Assembly: GCF_004135605.1 (NCBI RefSeq)
Contig: NZ_SDPT01000001.1
Span: forward strand, 868,001-932,000
Length of the DNA: 64,000 nucleotides
DNA from: Sphingomonas desiccabilis
GTDB taxonomy: Bacteria; Pseudomonadota; Alphaproteobacteria; Sphingomonadales; Sphingomonadaceae
Direction: 5' to 3'
Below are positions 40,190 through 48,810 of this stretch, one piece after another. The translations under genes were made by a program, and so were the position numbers. A model generated the notes under the pieces. It did not search any database. It saw only the letters and a list, made by a program, of their open reading frames with translations, and was not told the origin of the DNA. How positions within the stretch are numbered: the stretch's first letter is position 1; the number at the start of each line of letters is the position of its first letter.

Positions 40190-40377
40190 CTGCTCTGCCG
40201 GTTCCGAGGTAATCTTCTTCAAACGCGCCCCCGGGTCACGATGCTTGAACGGGAGGCGGGCCCATGCACCGCACGATTGGCCCGTCCGCGCCCATATCGT
40301 GGCAGTTTTGTGGCGACCGCCGCGTTCGGCAACCCCTTTTGCACGCTTTGGCCGGGGAAGCGCCCGGCTTTTGCGAC

Positions 40378-40851
40378 CTAGCGGCCGTATCGCGTGCGGA
40401 TGGCGATGCTGCCGCCGCCGGCAGGAACCGGGAAGCGCGTCGCCTTGAACGAGGGCAGACCGAGCGCGGTCGGCGCGTCGTTGGAGAAGCCGAACCCTTC
40501 CTTGGGGGCAAAGGCGGTCCGGTTGAACTTATGGTCGCCGTTCTCGTCGTGATAGGTGGCGAGCGCATAATGGCCGGGCGCGAGCCAGAAGCAGGCGCGG
40601 GTCGTAGGGGCCGTCGTCTTGACCCTGGCGCGCGCGAGCTTGGCGCCGCCTTTCAGGAAGCGGCTGCTGTCATCCGGGTAGACGGTGAATGCGACCTCGC
40701 CATCGGCGCTGCGCAACTGGGTGGCGGCGACCTCCAGCTTCACCTTGCCGGTGCCGGGCGTGCCGACGCAGGCCGGCGCAGCCTGGGCCGGAGCGGAAAG
40801 GCCGGCGGCGCCCGCAACCAGGGCGATCGCGGCAAGAGCGGTACGGGACAT
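40378..40851 (-). CDS. DUF2141 exported protein
   Basis: 157 residues. A signal peptide (SRTALAAIALVAGAAGLSAPAQA) is followed by a DUF2141 beta-sandwich with the signature ALATYHDENGDHKFNRTAFA, then PKEGFGFSNDA. Two Cys (PACVGT and RACFWL) may pair. Family function unknown; it is often found near envelope or carotenoid genes. It lies between the flippase and the DAG-kinase-like gene on the same strand, with gaps of 72 and 188 bases. Confidence 0.88.
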   Translation of the reverse strand: MSRTALAAIALVAGAAGLSAPAQAAPACVGTPGTGKVKLEVAATQLRSADGEVAFTVYPDDSSRFLKGGAKLARARVKTTAPTTRACFWLAPGHYALATYHDENGDHKFNRTAFAPKEGFGFSNDAPTALGLPSFKATRFPVPAGGGSIAIRTRYGR

Positions 40852-40923
40852 CGAAGACTCTCGTTGCAACATCATGCCGTCCACCATGCACCCGGCCGGA
40901 TGAACTGGAGATGGGCGGCCCGT

Positions 40924-42267
40924 TCAGGCCGGCACCCCCTCCGAGCGCAGCCGGTCCCGCCGGATCGCAAGGCCCAGCATCAGCGCGAGCAGGACGGCGG
41001 TGACGACCGAGGCGATCAGCACCCCGGCGGCGATGCCGTTCGCGCCCATGCTCGGCGACAGCAGGAATGCCGCCGCGAACATGGTGCCGGTGGCCGCCAG
41101 CCGAACGAAAAAGGCGCTGCCGGCACGATTGGCGGCCATCAGCACGGGTTCGAAGCCGACGGTGCACAGGTCGATGCAGCCGGCGGCGGTCAGCCACAGC
41201 AGGCTGGAATAGGCGTTGGTGAACTCCGATCCGCCGACCAGCGCCAGCACATGCTGCCCGGCCAGCAGCAGCAGTCCGAACACCAGCGCGGCGACCAGCG
41301 TCGCGACCGAGACCGAGCGCACCAGGAAGCGGCCGATCTTGCGCAGGCCGCCCGCGTCGATCGAGCGCACGATCTCGGGGAAGGCTGCGCGGGCGAGGAG
41401 CTGCGACAGCTTCGTCATTGCCTGCGCCAGCTGCACCGCCAGGCGGAACTCGCCCGCCGCGGTGGTGCCGGCGACGCCGCCCACCAGCAGCAGCGGGAAC
41501 TGCTTGCTCGACAGGGTGAAGGTCGCATTGGCGTTGGTGCTGACCGCGAACTGGACGATGCCGGGGTTGTCGGTGACCACCGCGCGCAGTCCGTGGCCGT
41601 GCTGGCGCATCAGCCGCAGGTTGCCCGTCCGCGCGACCATGATCCAATAGGCGGTGGCGGTCAGCAGCTCGGCCGCCATCCACGCCACCAGGAAGCCCTG
41701 GAGCGTCGGGTGGATCAGTGCGACCAGCCCCGCGCCGACCAGCCGCACCACGGGCGTCGCGCTGTCGGCGAGCGCGGCGAGCGAGAAATTGTCGTTGAGC
41801 CGCAGGATGCCGAGCGGCGTCGAGCGCAGCGACAGCAGCTGGATGATCGTGAAGATGAAGGTCGCCCGCCACAGCGTCGGGCCGATGCCCAGCATCTCGC
41901 CCCACAGGCTCAGGATGGTGGCGGCGACGCCCACGCCGACCACCGCGCTCGTCGCGTCGAGCGCCGTGCAGGCCCGGAACAGCCGGCCCAGCCGGTCGAG
42001 GTCGCCCGCCGAGCGATGGGCGGTGCCGTAGCGGACGATGATCTGCCAGGTCTGGAAGCCCACCAGCGCGACCAGCACCTGCGAGGCGCCGACGATGATC
42101 GAGAAACGCCCGAAGTCGGTCACGCCCAGGGTGCGCGTGACGATCGCCAGGTAGAAGAGCGACAGCACGGCGGTGACGCCGCGCCCGGCGAGCAGCCATC
42201 CCAGATTGTGCGCGACGCTGCCCAGCCCCTTGCGCGGGGTGCCGGTGCGCGCGGCGAACGGGTTCAC
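40924..42267 (-). CDS. MOP-superfamily oligosaccharide flippase (Wzx-like)
   Basis: 447 residues with about 12-14 membrane helices. The N-terminus NLGWLLAGRGVTAVLSLFYL, then the TRTLGVTDFGRFSII repeat, is typical of polysaccharide flippases of the Wzx/RfbX type. It would move a lipid-linked saccharide across the inner membrane. The start is GTG and overlaps the stop of the CDP-alcohol phosphatidyltransferase gene by four bases (GTGA), so the two steps are coupled. This is strong evidence that the phosphotransfer product is flipped. Confidence 0.88.
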   Translation of the reverse strand: MNPFAARTGTPRKGLGSVAHNLGWLLAGRGVTAVLSLFYLAIVTRTLGVTDFGRFSIIVGASQVLVALVGFQTWQIIVRYGTAHRSAGDLDRLGRLFRACTALDATSAVVGVGVAATILSLWGEMLGIGPTLWRATFIFTIIQLLSLRSTPLGILRLNDNFSLAALADSATPVVRLVGAGLVALIHPTLQGFLVAWMAAELLTATAYWIMVARTGNLRLMRQHGHGLRAVVTDNPGIVQFAVSTNANATFTLSSKQFPLLLVGGVAGTTAAGEFRLAVQLAQAMTKLSQLLARAAFPEIVRSIDAGGLRKIGRFLVRSVSVATLVAALVFGLLLLAGQHVLALVGGSEFTNAYSSLLWLTAAGCIDLCTVGFEPVLMAANRAGSAFFVRLAATGTMFAAAFLLSPSMGANGIAAGVLIASVVTAVLLALMLGLAIRRDRLRSEGVPA

Positions 42268-43394
42268 GCGAGCCAGCTGGTGATCCTTTCGCCCTGACGA
42301 GCCGTCCACATCGCCTGGAACAGCCGGACGAGGTGTACCACCAGCGAGATGGCGGTCCAGGCCGCCACCCCGATGATGCCCCAGTCGGGACGCTGCACCA
42401 GCAGCAGGAAGAACAGGATCACCATGTTCGGGTTCCGGCGCGCGGTGATGAGCCGGAACCAGCTGTCGAACCGCTCCCAAACATGGATGTGCATGCCGAA
42501 GCGCACGATGAAGGCGCCTTCGATCAGCCGCTGGGCGACATAGCCGAACAGCATCGTGCCGATCACCAGCCAGAACATCTGGTCGGAAAGCGGCCGGCCG
42601 TAATCGGCACAGCCCGCGGCCCAGGCCCACCACCAGAAGGGCGGGTGGACCAGGTCGACGCCATGGTCCCAGGCGTTGCCGAGCTTGGACGACGTGATCG
42701 TGCAGCGCGCGAGCTTCCCGTCCACGGTGTCGAACACCATGAAGACAAGGCCGGTGGCAAGGCCCGTCCAGAACCAGCCGTGCCAGAAGGCGACCGTCGC
42801 CACGATGCACAACAGGCTTCCGGCGGCCGTCACCTGGTTGGGGGTGATCCCCAGCCGTGCGGCGATGCGGGTGAGCGCGAACGCCCATTCCGGCCAGAGA
42901 TATTTGGTGAGGAGGTCGGTCACCCCCTTGTAGGCGCCGGTATAGCTCGCCCGCTCGATCGCGGGCACGGCCTCGGGCACCAGCAGCTCGACGAACGGCT
43001 GCTCGCGCTTGCGAAGCGCCTCGTTGAAGATGCCTTCCTCGGCCTCGGCGCGGATCTCGTCCATGCCTGCTTCGAGCGGGACGGGCGCCTGCGCCTGCAT
43101 CGCGGCGAGCACCGCCTCGCGCTGCGCCTCGTCCGCGACATGGGCGAGCGCGGGCACGCCGTTGCGGCTCACCAGCGTTCCCGGCCTGCCGGTCAGGTGC
43201 GCGACCCAGACGGGATCGAACGCGAACCGCAGGTTGACTAGGATCGTCGGGCCCGCCGGCCGGTCCGTGAAGGGCAGGTCGCGCGAGGCGGCGATCCGCC
43301 GCACGCGCTCTTCGTTGGTCATGCCCCACAGCAGCGTCGGGTTGCTGCCGACGGGCGTGACTGCCGGCCGGGGCTGGGCATCCTTGGGTGTCAT
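42264..43394 (-). CDS. CDP-alcohol phosphatidyltransferase with extra N-terminal domain
   Basis: 376 residues. The membrane domain from about residue 155 has the complete CDP-OH motif: DTVDGKLAR, eight residues, then GNAWDHGVD, with all four Asp present. It is preceded by ARLGITPNQVTAAGSLL. It links a CDP-activated alcohol to a second alcohol with release of CMP. The first ~145 residues are soluble and resemble a worn nucleotidyltransferase remnant, as in bifunctional IPCT/DIPPS enzymes. A complete nucleotidyltransferase is encoded two genes upstream (LicC-like). Substrates unknown. Confidence 0.87.
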   Translation of the reverse strand: MTPKDAQPRPAVTPVGSNPTLLWGMTNEERVRRIAASRDLPFTDRPAGPTILVNLRFAFDPVWVAHLTGRPGTLVSRNGVPALAHVADEAQREAVLAAMQAQAPVPLEAGMDEIRAEAEEGIFNEALRKREQPFVELLVPEAVPAIERASYTGAYKGVTDLLTKYLWPEWAFALTRIAARLGITPNQVTAAGSLLCIVATVAFWHGWFWTGLATGLVFMVFDTVDGKLARCTITSSKLGNAWDHGVDLVHPPFWWWAWAAGCADYGRPLSDQMFWLVIGTMLFGYVAQRLIEGAFIVRFGMHIHVWERFDSWFRLITARRNPNMVILFFLLLVQRPDWGIIGVAAWTAISLVVHLVRLFQAMWTARQGERITSWLA

Positions 43395-43440
43395 AACCGG
43401 GCCGATACCCGATCGTGCGCCGATTGCGAGAGGAAAGCCG

Positions 43441-44568
43441 TCATCCCGCGTGGCGCCCCGCCAATACGCGCAGGATTTCGGATGCGGCGCGCGCTGGCGC
43501 CGCGCCGCTGGTGTCGCCCAGCGAATCGCTCGCGAGTGCCGCCTGCGCATCCGCAAAGCGCGGGTGCTCGGTCCCGGCACGGGACAGGGCGGGGAGAAGC
43601 CCGTCCAGGTTGTCCACCACTTCGCCCGCCACCCACATCGCGTAGGAGGGATCCTGCCGCCAGGCTGCGCCGCCCGCGTTCAGGAACACGCACGGACGCG
43701 GCCGCACCAGAAATTCGAGCAGCTGGCTGGACGTGTCGCCCAGGTAGAGGTCGGCCGCGGCGGTGTAGCTGCCGTCCACCGCGGCGAAGCTCTGGTAGTC
43801 GCAATGCGTGTCGCCGCGCCCCTTCAGTTCCTCGCACAAGGCGCGAACCTCGGGCGCGCGCTCGACGAGCCGCTGGTGCGGCGCGAAGATCAGGTTCCAC
43901 CTGCCCTCGGCCAGCACCCGCCGGACGACCTGCTGGCCCCACTGCCACCAGGAAGAGCGGTGCTGTTGCCAGTGCGGATTGTAGAGCAGGACCGGCCGAT
44001 CCTCCGCAAACTCCGGCTTGGCATAGCTGCGCTGGCGGAATCCCGCCTTCACGTAGCCGGTCGCGACGATCCGCTCCGGCGGCATCCCGCGTTGCAGGTA
44101 GGTGCGGCGCTCGCGCTCGCTCGGGACCAGCGTGTGCCAGGCAGCACGGCGGCGGCGGTCGTCGCGCGCGCTCATCGAGCCAACCCCGTGCGACGTCTTG
44201 ACGAACCGGGTGGGGAGGAACGGCAGCAGCCGCGGCAGCCACAGGCTCGTCTGTTCGGCGCAGACGGCGACGGGCACCCGCGCGAGCCGGGGAGCAAGCC
44301 GGGCGAGCATCGGCAGCTTGGGCGGGAGCGGCGGGTTCGTGCCGTCGTCGACCGCCACCGTGCGGAAGCCGGGCGCGCGGCGGATGCGGATCGGCGCGTG
44401 CGGCCGCTCGGCGAGCCAGCCGCCGATCAGCGCCTCGTGCATCGACGTGCTGACCCACAGGTCCTGCGGCAAGTCGGGGGCGAGATCGCCGAGCGCCTCT
44501 ACGATCGGGAAGAGGTGCGGGATCAGCAGCGTTTCGCCCAGGAACAGAAAGGCGACCCGGTCCCGCAT
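43441..44568 (-). CDS. CDP-glycerol glycerophosphotransferase-like protein
   Basis: 375 residues. GT-B-like fold of the Glyphos_transf family, which builds teichoic-acid-like polyol phosphates in Gram-positives. Visible are KTSHGVGSM near the middle, YNPHWQQHRSSWW, FAPHQRL, and the C-terminal DLYLGDTSSQLLEFL with PCVFLNAGG, matching the family's DxxxSDySS...kPvif signature. No membrane anchor. It overlaps the LicC-like gene by one base. It may transfer a CDP-linked alcohol phosphate to a glycan or lipid; donor and acceptor not known. Confidence 0.82.
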   Translation of the reverse strand: MRDRVAFLFLGETLLIPHLFPIVEALGDLAPDLPQDLWVSTSMHEALIGGWLAERPHAPIRIRRAPGFRTVAVDDGTNPPLPPKLPMLARLAPRLARVPVAVCAEQTSLWLPRLLPFLPTRFVKTSHGVGSMSARDDRRRRAAWHTLVPSERERRTYLQRGMPPERIVATGYVKAGFRQRSYAKPEFAEDRPVLLYNPHWQQHRSSWWQWGQQVVRRVLAEGRWNLIFAPHQRLVERAPEVRALCEELKGRGDTHCDYQSFAAVDGSYTAAADLYLGDTSSQLLEFLVRPRPCVFLNAGGAAWRQDPSYAMWVAGEVVDNLDGLLPALSRAGTEHPRFADAQAALASDSLGDTSGAAPARAASEILRVLAGRHAG

Positions 44569-45290
44569 CAGGCGGGCGTCCCCTGTGCCACGCCCCAGGC
44601 GTCGATGTCCTCGGGCCGGTCGATCTCCTGCCAGTTGCCGGCGTGATGTTCGATGGCGGTGACGCCGACCGTCGCCGCCAGTTCGGCGACGATCGCATGA
44701 TGATAGGCGGCATGGCCGCTGTCGCGCTCGATCACCGTTTCGAGCGCGCGGGCATAGGCGCCGTCGTGGCCGGTGCTGGTGATGACGCCGAGCGAGCGGT
44801 GGGTGGTGCGTGCGGAATCCAGGTCCTTGGCAACCGCCGTCACGCGCCCCTCCGCCACCGCCACGCGCATGTCATCCAGCACATGGCCGCGGGTGGCCTC
44901 CACCACCAGGCCGATCCCCGGCGGCGGCTGGCGGAGCGCCTCGCTCAGCACCGCCTGCTCGAACACGGTGTCGCCGTTCAGCAGGCAGAAGGGCTCCAGC
45001 AGGTGCGCGCGCGCGACCCACACGCTGCCGATGCTGTTGCTGACCGACCAGAACGGGTTGAACACGGTCGAGACGCGCAGCGGCAGGGCGCGTTCGGCGA
45101 CGAACCGGCGCACCTGGCGGTGGCGATAGCCGACCACGACTGCGGCTTCCTCGATCCCCGCCTCGGCCAGCGCAGTCAGCTGCTGCAGCAGGATCTCGCG
45201 CCCCTGCACCTTCACCAGGCACTTGGGGATTTCCATGGTGAGGGGCAGCAGCCGGGAGCCATAGCCGGCGCTCAGGATGACCGCTTTCAT
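44568..45290 (-). CDS. LicC/IPCT-like CTP:alcohol-phosphate nucleotidyltransferase
   Basis: 240 residues. The loop MKAVILSAGYGSRLLPLT and PKCLVKVQGREILLQQLTAL bind the nucleotide. FCLLNGDTVF carries the metal Asp. QEIDRPEDIDAW ends the fold. The size and GxGxRLxPLT loop match phosphocholine or inositol-phosphate cytidylyltransferases more than hexose-1-phosphate enzymes. It would make the CDP-alcohol used by the two downstream transferases. First gene of the tight minus-strand cluster. The alcohol is not identified. Confidence 0.85.
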   Translation of the reverse strand: MKAVILSAGYGSRLLPLTMEIPKCLVKVQGREILLQQLTALAEAGIEEAAVVVGYRHRQVRRFVAERALPLRVSTVFNPFWSVSNSIGSVWVARAHLLEPFCLLNGDTVFEQAVLSEALRQPPPGIGLVVEATRGHVLDDMRVAVAEGRVTAVAKDLDSARTTHRSLGVITSTGHDGAYARALETVIERDSGHAAYHHAIVAELAATVGVTAIEHHAGNWQEIDRPEDIDAWGVAQGTPA

Positions 45291-45357
45291 GCAGGGTGCC
45301 TTAGCCGCTGGGCCCGCGCTTGTCAGCTTCGGCGGCGCCAGGGAGCGCTGCGCCGCC

Positions 45358-46119
45358 TCAGCCGAGCGCGCGGATGAAGCCGTAGGTGCTGGTGATCGTC
45401 AGCACCGCGCCGACCAGGATCAGCATGGTCTTGGTGGGGATGCGCTTGGCCATGATGGCGCCGAACGGGGCGGCAACGATGCCGCCGATCAGGAGGCCTA
45501 GCGTGGCAGTCGCGAAGTCGCGGACGCCCAGATGATAGATGAAGGTCGCCGATACCGTCAGCGTCAGGAAGAATTCGACGCTGTTTACCGTGCCGACCAC
45601 CTTGCGCGGCTCGACGCCCTGCACCAGCAGGTTGGAGGTGACGATCGGGCCCCAGCCGCCGCCGCCCGCCGCGTCGAGGAAGCCGCCGACGAGGCCCAGC
45701 GGTTCGACCACCTTGGGCTTGGCGTTCTTGGGCGGGAACAGGATGCCGCGGATCAGCAGGTAGACGCCCACCGCGACCAGATAGCCGAGCACGAACGGCT
45801 TCACCGCATCGCCGTCGACGTTGGTCAGCAGATAGGCGCCGCCCACGCCGCCGATGATGCCCGGCACCAGCAGCCGCAGGAACAGCTTCTTGTCGACGTT
45901 GCCCGAGAGGACGTGGCTGATGCCGGAAACCGCGGTGGTGAAGGTCTCGACCACATGGACGTTGGCGGAGGCGCGTGCAGGGGGAAGCCCGATCACCGCC
46001 ACCAGCAGCGTGTTGCAGATGACGCCGAACGCCATGCCCAGGGCCCCGTCGACGATCTGGGCCCCGAATCCCACGGCAATGAACGGCAGCAACGCTTCTA
46101 CGCTGAACGAAGGATCCAC
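45358..46119 (-). CDS. TauE/SafE-family sulfite/sulfonate exporter-like permease
   Basis: 253 residues, about eight membrane helices. The duplicated family motif is seen as AVGFGAQIVDGALGMAFG in the first half and GFLDAAGGGGWGPIVTSNLL in the second. Members move sulfite, sulfoacetate or related anions. The start is a GTG with GGGAAG six bases ahead. No clear ATG start fits. It lies downstream of a TonB-dependent receptor on the same strand, so they may act on the same sulfur-containing ligand; this is only a position-based idea. Confidence 0.88.
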   Translation of the reverse strand: MDPSFSVEALLPFIAVGFGAQIVDGALGMAFGVICNTLLVAVIGLPPARASANVHVVETFTTAVSGISHVLSGNVDKKLFLRLLVPGIIGGVGGAYLLTNVDGDAVKPFVLGYLVAVGVYLLIRGILFPPKNAKPKVVEPLGLVGGFLDAAGGGGWGPIVTSNLLVQGVEPRKVVGTVNSVEFFLTLTVSATFIYHLGVRDFATATLGLLIGGIVAAPFGAIMAKRIPTKTMLILVGAVLTITSTYGFIRALG

Positions 46120-46260
46120 GGCATCTTCCCTGTTGTTGCGGTGCGACCATGCCGTGGCGGAGTCCGCCCAACAACATAGATATGGTTTAAACTGGTCCGG
46201 GCACCCGGACGCCGGCGCGGTGGGGGAGCCTGTCCACGGCGCCGGCATCGCCCCCTTTCT

Positions 46261-48642
46261 TCAGAAGCGATAGCGTGCCGTCACCTGGGCGGTGCGCGGG
46301 TCGCCGGGCACGCCGGAGAACATGCCCGAGTTGCCCGACTGCGGGGTGAGCAGGGTCATATAGTCCTTGTCGAACAGGTTGCGGACCAGCCCGAACACCT
46401 CCCAGCCGGCGTCCGCGGCGAAGCCGACGCGCAGGTTGACGGTCGTGTAGCCGTCGATGCGGAGGTACTTGGAATCCGATGCATCGGCGAAATAGCCGGT
46501 CCGCGACTGGCCCTCGATGCCGACATAGGCGTCGCCGTTCAGGCCGGTCGGCCGGCGATATTCCGCGCCATAGGAGAACGCCCAGCGCGACGTGCCCGGG
46601 AGCTGCTTGCCCGACAGGTCACACACCGTCGTTCCCGACGCGATCAGCTCGAGCGGGCAGGGGGCGTTCTCGAACGATTCATAGTCGGCGTCGGTGAAGG
46701 CCGTGCGGAAATAGCCCGAAAAGCCCGAGATCGGCGCCAGCACCAGGTCGAGTTCCGCGCCCTGCGAGCGGACCGAATCGATGTTGGCGAGATAGCCGCG
46801 CAGTGCGCCGGGCCCCGTGTCGACGACGTTCGCCTGGAAATCGTCCACGTCGGTGCGGAACAGCGCGAAGTTGGCGGTGAGCTTGCGCCCGAACCACTGG
46901 CTTTTGATGCCGAGCTCGTAGGATTGCGACTTCTCCGGGCTGACGATCGCGCGGTCGAGCGCCGGGTTGTTGGTGGCGTTGAACGGCAGGCCCGCCAGGT
47001 TGATGCCGCCCGACTTGAAGCCGCGCGCATAGCTTGCATAGGCGAGCAGGTTCGGCCGCGCCTGCCACGACAGGTTGATGTCGCCGGTCAGCGCGTCGTC
47101 GTTGAAGCGCACGTCATAGGCCTGCGGGCGGAAGATCGAGAGCTTCGCCGCCTGGAGCGCCGGATCGTCGGTCTGGAGACCGCCGGACACGACCGCCTCG
47201 TAGTCGGCTGTCTTGTGCTCGTAGGTATAGCGCAGCCCCGGCGTCAGGCGCAGCGTGTCGGTGATATGCCAGGTGACCTGCGCAAACGCCGCATAGCTCT
47301 GGATGGTCGACAGCGCCTCGGACGTGGTGATGTAGCCGTCGAGCAGGTTGCGCGGGATGGCCGTCCCGTTCGCCGTCTGGGTGCCCAGCAGCCAGAAGGC
47401 GGCGTCCGAACCCCATTCGGTGACGTTCTGCCCGCGCAACTCCTGGTAATAGGCATAGAGACCGAGCGTGTAGTCGAGCCGGTTCTGGCCGTTGGAGGCG
47501 AGCCGGATCTCCTGGCTCAGCTGGTCCTGCTGCACCGGGTTCGCCGACTGCGGCAGGATGTCGAGCGCGGTATAGTCGCGGTCGTTCGCCGGCTGCCAGT
47601 CCCACCAGCGATAGGCGCTGACCGAGGTGAGCGTGGCGCCCCCCAGGTCGATGTCGGCGATCGCGGAGATGCCGCCGATCTCCGAACGTGCCTTCAGCTC
47701 GCCGTCCGCATCGGCAAGGCGGTCATAGGGATCGAGGCTCGGCGGCCGGTACCCCAGGGCGGCGGCGAGCGCCGGGAACTGGCGCCCCGGCGAGCGCAGC
47801 GTCTCGCCATAGCCGGCGTAGACCTGGGTGCAGCAGTCCGCGTCCGACAGGTTGTAGTCGGCGATCAGGCGCACCCGGACGTCGTCGTTCGGCTGCCACA
47901 GCAGCTGCGCGCGCGTGGCGAAATTGTCGAGGTCGTTGACGTTGCGGCCGGTCAGCGTGCTGCGCACGAACCCGTCGCGGGTGGTCTTGCCCGCCGCCAC
48001 GCGGAACGCCAGCGTCTCGCTGATCGGGCCGCTCACCGCCGCCTTGATCTGCCCGAACTTCTGCGTCCCGACCGACGCCTCGAACTCGCCCTCGGGCGTG
48101 AAGCTCGGCGACTTGGTGGTGATGTTGACGGCGCCGGCGGTCGTGTTCTTGCCGAACAGCGTGCCTTGCGGCCCGCGCAGGATCTCCACCCGTTCGATGT
48201 CGAGCAGGTCGAAGGCGGATGCGGCCGGGCGGCTGTTGTACACCTGGTCGACATAGAAGCCGACGCCCTGCTCCAGCCCGTCGTTGGCGAGCCCGAACGA
48301 CACGCCCAGGCCGCGGATGTTGAGCGCGGTGTTGCGGGGGTTGGACGAGGTATATTGCAGTGTCGGCGCCTGCTGCGACACCTGCTGGATCGTGAAGGTG
48401 CCGGTGCGGGCGATCTGCTCGGACCCCAGCACCGACAGCGCGATCGGCACCGACTGCGCCCGCTCGGCGCGGCGGCGCGCGGTCACCACCACGTCCTCCG
48501 GCCCGCTCGCGCCTTCTGCGGCGACCGGCTCCGCCGGCGCCTCCTGCGCCTGCACCGCTTCGGCAGCGGGGGCGGGTGCCTCCGTGCTCGCCAGCGGGGC
48601 CGTGGTCTGCAACGCCAATATCACCGCAAGCGAACTCGGCAC
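46261..48642 (-). CDS. TonB-dependent receptor
   Basis: 793 residues. A signal peptide and a Pro/Ala/Glu-rich leader are followed by a TonB box (EDVVVTARRRAERAQS), a plug domain (IQQVSQQAPTLQYTS, IRGLGVSFG, ILRGPQGTLFGKNTTAGAVN) and a 22-strand barrel ending in ...TARYRF. The style (Q/APT-rich plug, 'NTTAGAVNITTKSP') is that of sphingomonad receptors for aromatic, sulfur or carbohydrate ligands rather than classic siderophore ones. GTG is chosen because AGGGAGG lies six bases ahead; a TTG two codons upstream touches that site. Confidence 0.93.
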   Translation of the reverse strand: MPSSLAVILALQTTAPLASTEAPAPAAEAVQAQEAPAEPVAAEGASGPEDVVVTARRRAERAQSVPIALSVLGSEQIARTGTFTIQQVSQQAPTLQYTSSNPRNTALNIRGLGVSFGLANDGLEQGVGFYVDQVYNSRPAASAFDLLDIERVEILRGPQGTLFGKNTTAGAVNITTKSPSFTPEGEFEASVGTQKFGQIKAAVSGPISETLAFRVAAGKTTRDGFVRSTLTGRNVNDLDNFATRAQLLWQPNDDVRVRLIADYNLSDADCCTQVYAGYGETLRSPGRQFPALAAALGYRPPSLDPYDRLADADGELKARSEIGGISAIADIDLGGATLTSVSAYRWWDWQPANDRDYTALDILPQSANPVQQDQLSQEIRLASNGQNRLDYTLGLYAYYQELRGQNVTEWGSDAAFWLLGTQTANGTAIPRNLLDGYITTSEALSTIQSYAAFAQVTWHITDTLRLTPGLRYTYEHKTADYEAVVSGGLQTDDPALQAAKLSIFRPQAYDVRFNDDALTGDINLSWQARPNLLAYASYARGFKSGGINLAGLPFNATNNPALDRAIVSPEKSQSYELGIKSQWFGRKLTANFALFRTDVDDFQANVVDTGPGALRGYLANIDSVRSQGAELDLVLAPISGFSGYFRTAFTDADYESFENAPCPLELIASGTTVCDLSGKQLPGTSRWAFSYGAEYRRPTGLNGDAYVGIEGQSRTGYFADASDSKYLRIDGYTTVNLRVGFAADAGWEVFGLVRNLFDKDYMTLLTPQSGNSGMFSGVPGDPRTAQVTARYRF

Positions 48643-48674
48643 ACTCAACCTCCCTGTTGTCTGTCCGCGCTAAT

Positions 48675-48693
48675 CTCCACTGATCTGGTGGAG
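48675..48693. promoter_or_regulatory. palindrome upstream of the TonB receptor gene
   Basis: CTCCAC, seven bases, GTGGAG: a perfect 6+6 inverted repeat 33-51 bases upstream of the receptor start. The surrounding bases are AT-rich. Size and position suit an operator near the transcription start, or an mRNA leader hairpin. The regulator is unknown. Confidence 0.4.
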
Positions 48694-48810
48694 TATCAAC
48701 ATGGATGCTGCTTTACCAGCGACAAGCAGGGCTATCGGACGGGCGATGGCACCGTTTCGGCGGGGCTGGGCAGGTGCGGCAGGAGGAAGTCCGGGGAGCG
48801 GGCGGCGGCG

